From Nonomuraea cypriaca (GTDB lineage Bacteria > Actinomycetota > Actinomycetes > Streptosporangiales > Streptosporangiaceae), in assembly GCF_015645445.1 (NCBI RefSeq), contig NZ_JADOGI010000110.1:1-34477 (forward strand): a stretch of 34,477 bases of DNA, read 5' to 3'. The notes below the pieces were generated by a model. It was not told the DNA's origin. It saw nothing but the letters and a program-made list of their open reading frames with translations, and did no database searches. The translations under genes were made by a program, and so were the position numbers. The stretch's first letter is position 1. Every line of letters begins with the position of its first letter. Of the stretch, positions 8,466 through 15,501 are shown one piece after another.

Positions 8466-8499
8466 GCCGTCCGGGGCGGCCCCGGCCGCCCCGGACGGC
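8466..8499 (-). terminator. Strong rho-independent-like hairpin after the 139-aa gene
   Basis: A perfect 14-bp GC-rich inverted repeat (8466-8479 with 8486-8499) around a 6-base loop, starting 6 bases after the stop of the 8505-8924 gene. There is no U tract, as is usual in high-GC actinomycetes. It should insulate the downstream 422-aa gene. Confidence 0.75.
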
Positions 8500-8504
8500 C
8501 GCGG

Positions 8505-8924
8505 TCATTCCTGCACCATAATCTTGCTGATCACGACGAAACCGCCGAGCGTTCCCGCCGTGCCGGCGGCGGTCGTGGTGGTGAGATTGACCACCAGGTC
8601 ATATGTGCCGGGGGCGAGTTCCCCGCGCATCGGAACGGAGGCGGTATATCGGCCCGAGCCGGGGGTGAAGGTCATCTCCACCGGGGGCGCGGGATGCCTC
8701 GTCTCGCCGCCCCCCAGCAGGTCCGCGATGATCTCCAACTGCCAGCGTCCGGCCAGCCAGTCGACCAGCTCGCCGGTCACCTCCCAGCTCACGTCCACGG
8801 TCCAACCCTCGTTGCTCCGTACCACGTTCGTCGGTTGGGCGCCCGGATCGACGACCTGGCCGTGGAGAATGCCGGTCAGCTGCTCGGCCGGCACTTTCAT
8901 CACCTGGAATTCACCGGTCGCCAT
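8505..8924 (-). CDS. Hypothetical protein, 139 aa, beta-rich
   Basis: Not recognised. The protein has alternating hydrophobic and polar strands (WTVDVSWEV, WQLEIIADLL, GRYTASVPM, TYDLVVNLTT, GGFVVISKIMV), suggesting an all-beta sandwich domain. It has no signal peptide and no cysteine. The first strand region, residues 1-15, is FQVMKVPAEQL-like and short. The ATG at 8924 is chosen over an in-frame ATG 60 bases upstream because an AGGGAGAACGAC ribosome site precedes it directly. The same 15-base string AGGGAGAACGACATG starts the sigma factor gene. It is a single-gene unit ended by the hairpin at 8466-8499. It might be an interaction or coat-like domain, but no function can be assigned. Confidence 0.75.
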   Translation of the reverse strand: MATGEFQVMKVPAEQLTGILHGQVVDPGAQPTNVVRSNEGWTVDVSWEVTGELVDWLAGRWQLEIIADLLGGGETRHPAPPVEMTFTPGSGRYTASVPMRGELAPGTYDLVVNLTTTTAAGTAGTLGGFVVISKIMVQE

Positions 8925-9007
8925 GTCGTTCTCCCTTTTCTGTGGGGATCCCGGTCCCCGTGTGAAGGTGCAGAGCGGCGACACCGGCGGCGAAATACGC
9001 GTCCCTT

Positions 9008-9035
9008 CTGACGAGAAAATTCCTGATTTTGTCAG
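9008..9035 (-). terminator. AT-rich imperfect hairpin after the sugar operon
   Basis: CTGAC and AAAAT (9008-9012, 9016-9020) pair with ATTTT and GTCAG (9026-9035), with a 3-base bulge. It lies 8 bases after the GH35-type gene stop. It could be a terminator for that operon, or an operator or promoter element for the following 139-aa gene, since AT-rich DNA is unusual here. Confidence 0.35.
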
Positions 9036-9042
9036 GGCGCGC

Positions 9043-11004
9043 TCACTCGGCGATCCTGATCAGGTCTCCGGGGCCCGAGGCGCCGGCGCGCTCGCCGTTC
9101 AGCCGCACGCCTGCCTCCACCGCGCACGACAGGTAGGCGTTGACGCCCTTGACCACGAGGTCGCCGAGCTCCCCGCCGGCCAGGCGCAGCACCGCCGCGC
9201 CGCCCGCGGCCGCGACGACCTCGACCGTCCCGTACGGCGTCCGCACGCCGATCGGGCCCTCGTTGCCGGTCTGGACGAGCACGACGAGGTAGTGGACGTC
9301 GCGGTCCGGATGGCTGCGCAGGAACGCGTCGGCGTCGCCGTACAGGATGAGGCTCTCGGCGGTGTCCGGTGGGGGAGTGGACGGGGTGATCAGGGCGCAC
9401 GGGGCCAGGCGCTCGTCCAGCGCCGGCACCGGCCCGTCGACCAGCACCCGGCCGCCCGCGGCCGCGTAGGCGGCGAGGAGCCGCTGGACGCCGCGGTGCA
9501 TGAAGGGCCCGCCCGGCACGGTGACCGTCCGGTACGCGGCCAGCTCCCCGGCCGTCACGTGCTCCAGGTCGACCACCGCGTAGTCCAGGCCGCGCCCGCG
9601 CATCCGCTCGTGGAAGGCGCGCAGCGGCCGGCCGCACTGCGGGCCCTCGGGCCCCGACAGCGCCGCGATCCCCGCGTACGGCAGGTACAGCCCGAACGCG
9701 TCCCGCGCCGTCCCCGCGGACTCCAGGAACTCCGCCCCGTGCCGCGCGAAGAAGTCCGCCAGCGCCCGCACCACCGGCGCCTTGGCCGTGGCCGCGCCGC
9801 GCGCGTCGATCGGCGCGCAGTCGGGGTACGGCCCGGCGTGCGCCGCGTCGAGGTCCGGCGCCCAGCCCGAGGTGGCGACCCCGGTGTAGACGTTGAACCC
9901 GGTCGCGCCCGCCGCCATCGCCAGCAGCGACTGGTGGAAGCTGGTCGCGCCGTCGATGTAGGCCGGGTGGTAGAGCTTGGAGAAACCCCAGTTCTCCTCC
10001 AGGTTCGGGCCCGGTGCGCGCTTGGCGGCGATCACGTAACGGGCCTGCGCGTCGCGGTCCGCCGAGACGACCCCCATCCAGTTGGTGAAGCCGTAGGAGA
10101 TGTCGCCCCACAGCTCCGGCCTGACCCGGGCCAGCCAGTCGTCCAGCTCGGGCACGGTCGGCGGGTTCAGGTTGACGACGACGGGCAGGTCGGAGCCGAC
10201 GGCCTGGGTCCAGACACGGTAGACCTCGGCCAGGTAGTCAGCGTGGAAGCGCCCCCAGTCGGCCGGCGCGAGCAGCCCTCCCGGCCCCCTGGGCGGCTCG
10301 ATCTCCGCCCAGTCGCCGAACGACGTCCCGTGCGCCCCGTTGTACGCCTCCAGCGTCCCGTACCAGGCCCGCAGCCGGTCGCGGAAGAACGCCACCCCGG
10401 ACGGCCCGTAGTCGTAGGCCGTCAGCGGCAGCGCGCCACTGGTGTAGACGCCCTCGTTCGCGATCTGCAGCGCGATGACCGGGACGTCCTGGCCGAGCAC
10501 CTCCTTGCCCACCGACGACAGCCACTGCGTGGCCCTGGCCAGGAACGCCGGGCCCAGCGGCGCGGGCAGCGCCCGTCCCGCGCCGCCCGAGCCGTCCACC
10601 CAGCGCGACGGGCGCCCGTACGCGTCCAGCAGCGGCTCGATCGACGGGTCCGCCTCCGGGCACACCCAGTCGGGCAGACCGCCATAGGTGACCTCGGCGT
10701 GGATGAAGGGCCCCGGCTTGGCGATCACCCGCAGTCCGAGCTCCCGGCAGAGCGCCAGGAAGCCGGCGACGTTCCTGGCCGGATGGGTGGCGCCGGTGAA
10801 GTCGGGGGCGATGCCGGGTTCCGGCTGGTGGTGCCGCCAGGGCAGGTAGCAGGTGACCACCTCGATCCCGAGCTCGTCGCGTACGGCCCGCAGCCGATCG
10901 GCCCACACGGCCGGATCGTCGCGGTAGTACGGATAGTCGGCGGTGACGAGCACCCGCGGCACGCCGTCGATGACGGCGACCCCGTCGCGGACCTCGATGA
11001 ACAC
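9043..11004 (-). CDS. GH35-type glycoside hydrolase (beta-galactosidase family)
   Basis: A 653-residue TIM-barrel glycosidase. GH35 hallmarks are visible: KPGPFIHAEVTYGGLPDW (about 96-113) resembles the family's PGPYICAEW..GGLP motif. The general acid sits in QIANEG (Asn183-Glu184), and LEENWGFSK further on is the likely nucleophile region. No signal peptide is seen, so it should act in the cytoplasm on an imported oligosaccharide. A GTG at 11004 is chosen because AAGGAG lies 6 bases before it. An ATG six codons upstream lacks a ribosome site. It follows the second permease gene by 28 bp as the last gene of the ABC operon. It likely hydrolyses a terminal beta-galactoside or related residue, but the exact sugar is unknown. 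Confidence 0.8.
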   Translation of the reverse strand: MFIEVRDGVAVIDGVPRVLVTADYPYYRDDPAVWADRLRAVRDELGIEVVTCYLPWRHHQPEPGIAPDFTGATHPARNVAGFLALCRELGLRVIAKPGPFIHAEVTYGGLPDWVCPEADPSIEPLLDAYGRPSRWVDGSGGAGRALPAPLGPAFLARATQWLSSVGKEVLGQDVPVIALQIANEGVYTSGALPLTAYDYGPSGVAFFRDRLRAWYGTLEAYNGAHGTSFGDWAEIEPPRGPGGLLAPADWGRFHADYLAEVYRVWTQAVGSDLPVVVNLNPPTVPELDDWLARVRPELWGDISYGFTNWMGVVSADRDAQARYVIAAKRAPGPNLEENWGFSKLYHPAYIDGATSFHQSLLAMAAGATGFNVYTGVATSGWAPDLDAAHAGPYPDCAPIDARGAATAKAPVVRALADFFARHGAEFLESAGTARDAFGLYLPYAGIAALSGPEGPQCGRPLRAFHERMRGRGLDYAVVDLEHVTAGELAAYRTVTVPGGPFMHRGVQRLLAAYAAAGGRVLVDGPVPALDERLAPCALITPSTPPPDTAESLILYGDADAFLRSHPDRDVHYLVVLVQTGNEGPIGVRTPYGTVEVVAAAGGAAVLRLAGGELGDLVVKGVNAYLSCAVEAGVRLNGERAGASGPGDLIRIAE

Positions 11005-11032
11005 ACTGAACTCCTTCACCATGAAGACCGGG

Positions 11033-11872
11033 TCAACCCTTGAGACCGGTGAACGCGATGCCCTGCAGGATGCGGCGCTGGAAGACCAGCAGCACCGCGA
11101 TCACCGGCAGGACGGCGAGCGTGGCGCCCGCCATGACGTAGTAGGCCCGCCCGCCGTCCGGGCTGGCCACGAGCTGCTGCAACGCCAGCGGCAGCGTGTA
11201 CAGCTCGGGGTCGTTGGTCACGAGCAGCGGCCACACCAGGTCGTTCCAGTGGAACAGGAAGCTGGTGATCGTGACGACCGCCAGCACGGGCTTCGACAGC
11301 GGCAGCACGATCCGCCAGAAGACCCGCAGCCGGCCCGCGCCGTCGATGAGCGCGGCCTCCTCCAGCTCGCCGGGGATCGACAGGAAGAACTGCCGCAACA
11401 GGAAGATGTCGAGCACCGAGGCGATGTTCGGGACGATGAGCCCCCACCCGGAGTCGAACATGCCGAGCGCCTGCGTGACGTGGATGCGCGGCACCAGCAG
11501 GGTGACCGCCGGCACCATCATGCCGGCCAGCATGATCACGAACAGCTTGTCGCGGCCGGGGAACGGGATCCGCGCGAACGCGTACGCGGCCAGCGCGTCG
11601 ACCAGCAGCTTGGCCGGCACCAGCAGCGCGCACACCCACACGCTGTTGACGAACGCGTCGCCGAGGCCGCCGACGCCGAGGACGTACTCGTAGTTGCCGA
11701 GCGTCGCCGACCACTCGCCGGTCTTCTTGTCCAGCGGCAGCAGGGCCGGCACCTTGTTGTAGATGTCCGGCCCGTGCTTGACCGAGGTGGCCAGCATCCA
11801 CAGGAACGGCACCACCGACACGGCCGCCAGCAGCACCAGCGCCACGTAGATGGAGATCGTGCGGGCCCTCAC
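11033..11872 (-). CDS. Carbohydrate ABC transporter permease, MalG type
   Basis: A 279-residue inner-membrane permease with about six membrane spans. It has the EAA loop EAALIDGAGRLRVFWRIVLPL (about 180-200), which docks the ATPase, and the usual C-terminal QRRILQGIAFTGLKG ending of MalG-type subunits. The GTG start at 11872 overlaps the preceding stop by GTGA and follows AGGAGG. The frame continues upstream, but that part is the shadow of the other permease gene. With its partner it forms the translocation path for the sugar bound by the 12839-14056 lipoprotein. No ATPase gene is present in the window. A shared MsiK-type ATPase encoded elsewhere is the usual actinomycete arrangement (inference). 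Confidence 0.93.
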   Translation of the reverse strand: MRARTISIYVALVLLAAVSVVPFLWMLATSVKHGPDIYNKVPALLPLDKKTGEWSATLGNYEYVLGVGGLGDAFVNSVWVCALLVPAKLLVDALAAYAFARIPFPGRDKLFVIMLAGMMVPAVTLLVPRIHVTQALGMFDSGWGLIVPNIASVLDIFLLRQFFLSIPGELEEAALIDGAGRLRVFWRIVLPLSKPVLAVVTITSFLFHWNDLVWPLLVTNDPELYTLPLALQQLVASPDGGRAYYVMAGATLAVLPVIAVLLVFQRRILQGIAFTGLKG

Positions 11873-12837
11873 GACGCCTCCTGCCGCACGAACCTGAACT
11901 GCAGCGCGGTCACGATCATGATGAACACGAGCAGGATGAACGACATCGCGCAGGCCGCTCCCATGGCGTCGTAGCGGAAGGCGAAGAGGTAGAGGTGCAG
12001 CACGTAGGTCAGGCCGGACTGCTCGGGGCCGCCGGTGACGCTGCGCCCGTTGCCGGAGAAGATCACGTACACCAGGCCGAACACCTGCAGCGCCGCGATC
12101 ACGCCCGTCACCAGCAGGTAGAACGTGGTCGGCCGGAGCATCGGGAAGGTCACCCGCCAGAACCGCTGCCAAGGCCCGGCCCCGTCGATGACCGCCGCCT
12201 CCTGAATGGCGCCGGGGATGGCCTTCAGCCCCGCCAGATAGATGATCATCGAGATACCGCACTGCCAGGCCGCGATGAAGGCCAGCGCCGGGATGACCAG
12301 TTCCGGCGTGTTGAGCCAGTTCTGGCCGGGGATGCCGGCCAGGCCGAGCACCGAGTTGATCAGGCCGTACTGCGGGTCGTAGAGCCAGCGCCAGATCGCG
12401 CCGACCGCGGCCTCGGCCGTGACGACCGGCAGGAACAGCAGCAGCCTGAACACGTTCGCGCCGCGCCTGATCGCGTTCAGCAGCAGCGCCTGCGCCAGTG
12501 CGGCCACCATGGTCAGCGGCACGGCGATCAGCGCGTACTGCAGCGTGACCCGCACCGACTTCCAGAAGTGCGGGTACTTGACGTCGTCGAACATCAGGTC
12601 CGCGTAGTTGGCCAGGCCGACCCAGTTGGCCTCTGTGCGCAGGTTCCAGTCCGTGAAGCTGTAGTAGAGGGCCGACAGGGCCGGATACAGCAGGAAGACC
12701 AGGAAGTAGAGCAGTGCCGGGGCGACCAGGAGCCAGCCGGTCAGGTGGTCGCGGCGGCGCGCCGGGCGGCGGCCGGACCGCCGCCGCCCGGGGCCGGTCG
12801 CCACGCCCGGCTGATCCGCCAGGACGGGCGCGGTCAC
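11869..12837 (-). CDS. Carbohydrate ABC transporter permease, MalF type
   Basis: A 322-residue inner-membrane permease. An Arg-rich cytoplasmic N-terminus (about 20-33) precedes the first span (LTGWLLVAPALLYFLVFLLY), and about six spans follow. The EAA loop is EAAVIDGAGPWQRFWRVTFPML (about 215-236), with the conserved Gly of the ATPase-docking helix. The GTG at 12837 starts one base after the binding-protein stop. The longer open frame upstream is the shadow of the binding-protein gene. It pairs with the MalG-type subunit downstream, with which it overlaps by 4 bp. Confidence 0.93.
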   Translation of the reverse strand: MTAPVLADQPGVATGPGRRRSGRRPARRRDHLTGWLLVAPALLYFLVFLLYPALSALYYSFTDWNLRTEANWVGLANYADLMFDDVKYPHFWKSVRVTLQYALIAVPLTMVAALAQALLLNAIRRGANVFRLLLFLPVVTAEAAVGAIWRWLYDPQYGLINSVLGLAGIPGQNWLNTPELVIPALAFIAAWQCGISMIIYLAGLKAIPGAIQEAAVIDGAGPWQRFWRVTFPMLRPTTFYLLVTGVIAALQVFGLVYVIFSGNGRSVTGGPEQSGLTYVLHLYLFAFRYDAMGAACAMSFILLVFIMIVTALQFRFVRQEAS

Positions 12838-12838
12838 G

Positions 12839-14056
12839 TCAGCTGTTCCAGCCGAGCAGGGAGCGGGTCCTCGCGGCGGCGTCCGTGAGCGCCTGCTGGG
12901 CCGTGGCCTTGCCCACCAGCGCCGACTCCAGCGCCGGGGCGATGATCTCGTCGTTGACCTGGATCCACTGCGGCACGGCCGGCCGGGCGTGCGCCACCTT
13001 GAGCTGCTCAAGGAACGCCGCCTGCTCCGGGCCGCCCGCGACGACCTGCGCCTTGAGGTTGACAGGGAAGCCGCCGAGCGCGTCGGCGACCGGGCCGTTG
13101 TTCGCGGCGTTGTTCATGAACGCCAGCCACTTCCACGCCAGGTCGGCGTTCTCGCTGGTGGAGAAGACGACGGAGTTCTCGCCGCCGATGTTGCCGGCCG
13201 GCTCGGTCTTGTACGGCAGCGGTGCCACGCCGAAGTCCAGGTCGGGGAACTGCTCCCGGATCGTCGGCACGTCATAAGGCCCTGTGATCGTCATGGCGGC
13301 CAGGCCGTTCTCGAAGGGCTTGTCCGAGTCGGTGATCTGACGCGGCGAGGACTTGAGCAGGTCCACCCAGAGTTGCAGCGCCTCCACCGCGGGCGGCTGG
13401 TCGAACAGCACCTTCTTGCCCGCGTCGTCGACCATCTGGCCGCCGGCGCCGTGTACGACGCCGGGGAACATCCAGGCGCCGTACCCGTCGCCCTTGGGGA
13501 CGTTCATGCCGGCCACGTTCGCGTCGGCGGCGTGCACCCGGGCGGCCACCTGCTTCAGCTCGTCCCAGGTCTTCGGCGGGGCCGGCACCAGCTTCCTGTT
13601 GTAGAAAAGGGCGACCGTGGTCTGGTCCTGGGGGAGGCCGAAGAGCTTGCCGCCGGCCCGGTTGGTGTCGAGTGCGCCCTTGTAGAAGCCGGCCTCGTCG
13701 ATCAGACCGGCGGGCACCTCCTTGATCGTGCCGTCGAGGGCGTACTTGGAGACCAGGGGCTGGTCGAGAATGCCCGCGTCGGGGGCGCTCGCGCCGGCCA
13801 CGGCGCTGCCGAGCTTGGTGTTGTAGTCGTCCTTCGGTATCTTGACGATCTTGACCGCGACGCCGGGGTTGGCCTGCTCGAAGTCCTGGCGGACCTTTTC
13901 GATCACCTGGCCCGCCTGCGGGGTGCGGTCCTGGTACATCCAGAACGTGAGAGTTCGCTCCGCGGCGCCAGAACCCTGCCCGCCGTCGCCGCCACAGGCG
14001 GCCAGCCCGGCCACGAGCACCGCCGCCGCGGTGCCGCGCACAAGTCGTCGGCTCAT
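12839..14056 (-). CDS. Extracellular solute-binding lipoprotein of a sugar ABC transporter
   Basis: A 405-residue CUT1-type binding protein. The N-terminus is a lipoprotein signal (MSRRLVRG, a hydrophobic stretch, then lipobox LAAC with Cys21). The mature protein begins with a Gly/Ser linker and TLTFWMYQD, typical of family 1 sugar-binding proteins. Later features include KLFGLPQDQTTVALFYNRKL and the ENGLAAMTITGPYD and WKWLAFM hinge-region patterns. It captures an oligosaccharide outside the membrane and delivers it to the two permeases. A GGAG ribosome site lies before the ATG, and a sigma-70-like promoter lies 30-58 bp upstream. It is the first gene of the minus-strand operon and divergent from the ROK regulator. 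Confidence 0.94.
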   Translation of the reverse strand: MSRRLVRGTAAAVLVAGLAACGGDGGQGSGAAERTLTFWMYQDRTPQAGQVIEKVRQDFEQANPGVAVKIVKIPKDDYNTKLGSAVAGASAPDAGILDQPLVSKYALDGTIKEVPAGLIDEAGFYKGALDTNRAGGKLFGLPQDQTTVALFYNRKLVPAPPKTWDELKQVAARVHAADANVAGMNVPKGDGYGAWMFPGVVHGAGGQMVDDAGKKVLFDQPPAVEALQLWVDLLKSSPRQITDSDKPFENGLAAMTITGPYDVPTIREQFPDLDFGVAPLPYKTEPAGNIGGENSVVFSTSENADLAWKWLAFMNNAANNGPVADALGGFPVNLKAQVVAGGPEQAAFLEQLKVAHARPAVPQWIQVNDEIIAPALESALVGKATAQQALTDAAARTRSLLGWNS

Positions 14057-14085
14057 TGAAGTCTCCTCATCGGGGGGATGGCCAG

Positions 14086-14114
14086 ACCATAATCTAAGCT
14101 CCGAATAAAGTCAG
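14086..14114 (-). promoter_or_regulatory. Sigma-70-like promoter for the sugar ABC operon
   Basis: On the minus strand, CTGACT (14109-14114) is a -35-like element, followed by a 17-base spacer and TATGGT (14086-14091) as the -10. This would place the start of transcription about 20-25 bases before the binding-protein ATG. The elements match the vegetative consensus well enough to be credible but are not proven. Confidence 0.5.
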
Positions 14115-14161
14115 GAAACGCTTTGGTAACGGCGCCTTCATCGGGCGGGCCTACATGGCTC

Positions 14162-14174
14162 TTCAAGCCTTGAA
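14162..14174. promoter_or_regulatory. Perfect 13-bp palindrome, candidate ROK operator
   Basis: TTCAAG-C-CTTGAA, a perfect inverted repeat in the divergent region, 43 bp before the ROK regulator start. A related sequence (ATCAAGCATTGAC, 10 of 13 bases identical) lies before the secreted-protein gene. Two related palindromes flanking the regulator make this a good operator candidate. Confidence 0.45.
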
Positions 14175-14217
14175 CTAACATGGCCAGGCCGGTTTCAGAG
14201 ACGGACGGGGGACGAGG

Positions 14218-15408
14218 ATGGGCACGTCAGGGCGCAGGACCGTACGAGATCTCCGCAGGGGCAACCGCGCGATGCTCCTGCGCGCGCTCTATTTCGGCGG
14301 CGCCGCGAGCCGCAACGAGCTGTCCGCCGCGACCGGCCTCAGCGCGGCCACCGTCAGCACCATGACCGCCGACCTGCTGGCCGGGCACGTCATCGTCGAG
14401 GCGGGCCACGTCGACTCCGACGGCGGCCGCCCCCGCGTCCTGCTCAAGGTCAACCCCGCCTACGGGTACGCCGTCGGCGTCGACGTGGGCGAGACCCAGG
14501 TCAGGGTCGAGCTGTTCGACCTGGAGATGAAGGAGCGGGCCAGGGCGCACTACGCCGTCCGCTCGGCCAAGCACGACCCCGAACTGGTCGCCCGCCACAT
14601 CCTGACCGGCGTGGACGCGGTGATCGCGGAGGGCGAGGTGCGACCGGAGCAGGTGCTCGGCGTCGGCGTCGGCGTGCCTGGCATCGTCGAGCCGGGGCCT
14701 GACGCGCTGGTGCGGGCCAAGACGTTCGGCTGGGAGGCGGTCCCGCTCGGCGCGCTGCTGCGGGCGGGGACCACGCTGCCGCTCCACGTCGACAACGGCG
14801 CCAAGACCATGGGGCAGGCCGAGCTGTGGTTCGGCTCGGGCAAGGGCACCCGCGACGCGATCATCGTCCTCATGGGCTCGGGCGTCGGCGGCACGATCGT
14901 CACCGACGGCGACATCTACCGGGGCGCCGGCAAGGCGGCCGGCGAGGTCGGCCACCTGAAGATCGTCGCGGGCGGCCGGGCCTGCCGGTGCGGTGCGCGC
15001 GGCTGCCTGGAGGCCTACCTGGGCGCCGAGGCGATGCTCGACCGCGCGGGCGTGGTCGCCGACTCCGCCGACGAGGAGGGCGCGCTCGCCCGGCTGCTCG
15101 AAGAGGGCTCACCGGTCATCGGCGAGAGTGTCGAGCTGCTGGGTGTGGGCCTGTCGAGCCTGGTCCACCTGTTCAACCCGGAGCGCATCGTCATCGGCGG
15201 CTGGGCGGGGCTCATGCTCGGCGGCCGGCTGCTGGCGGAGATCCGCGCGGCCACCGCCGCCAACACGCAGGCGCAGCCGTTCAGGCCGGACACGATCGTG
15301 CTCGGCCGCCTCGGGCCGGACGCCGTGGCGCTGGGCGCGGCGACGCTCGTGCTGGAGCCGTTCTTCAGGGACGCCGCGTTTCACGAATCCGTCCCCACTA
15401 TTGCCTAG
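14218..15408 (+). CDS. ROK family transcriptional regulator
   Basis: A 396-residue NagC/XylR-type regulator. Residues about 12-65 are a winged helix-turn-helix (RGNRAMLLRALYFGGAASRNELSAATGL and onward). Residues about 80-390 are the sugar-kinase-like ROK fold, starting with a DVGETQVRVELFDL phosphate loop. The zinc-binding motif CRCGARGCLE (about 257-266) is intact. Where ROK kinases have an E-N-D-A-N active site, this protein has VDNGAK, so the catalytic Asp appears to be Gly. That argues for a pure sugar sensor rather than a kinase. It is divergent from the sugar ABC operon and followed by the secreted protein, so it probably represses one or both until the imported sugar binds. Confidence 0.92.
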   Translation: MGTSGRRTVRDLRRGNRAMLLRALYFGGAASRNELSAATGLSAATVSTMTADLLAGHVIVEAGHVDSDGGRPRVLLKVNPAYGYAVGVDVGETQVRVELFDLEMKERARAHYAVRSAKHDPELVARHILTGVDAVIAEGEVRPEQVLGVGVGVPGIVEPGPDALVRAKTFGWEAVPLGALLRAGTTLPLHVDNGAKTMGQAELWFGSGKGTRDAIIVLMGSGVGGTIVTDGDIYRGAGKAAGEVGHLKIVAGGRACRCGARGCLEAYLGAEAMLDRAGVVADSADEEGALARLLEEGSPVIGESVELLGVGLSSLVHLFNPERIVIGGWAGLMLGGRLLAEIRAATAANTQAQPFRPDTIVLGRLGPDAVALGAATLVLEPFFRDAAFHESVPTIA

Positions 15409-15415
15409 AAGTTAA

Positions 15416-15429
15416 ATCAAGCATTGACA
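15416..15429 (+). promoter_or_regulatory. TTGACA -35 element overlapping an operator-like palindrome
   Basis: A TTGACA hexamer (15424-15429) overlaps the palindrome TCAA-GCA-TTGA (15417-15427), which resembles the one at 14162-14174. A regulator bound here would block the -35. No convincing -10 was found 16-18 bases downstream, so the promoter reading is tentative. Confidence 0.4.
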
Positions 15430-15501
15430 CAAGTCTCGGGCGCAGGCACGCTCTGCTCGATAGAGCGCTCTCACACACCCCCCAGTCCGTGAGGTGAAGC
15501 A

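Noticed and set aside
15462..15471. AGAGCGCTCT palindrome before the secreted-protein gene
   Set aside because: Ten-base GC palindromes are common in this composition, and it lacks a second copy.
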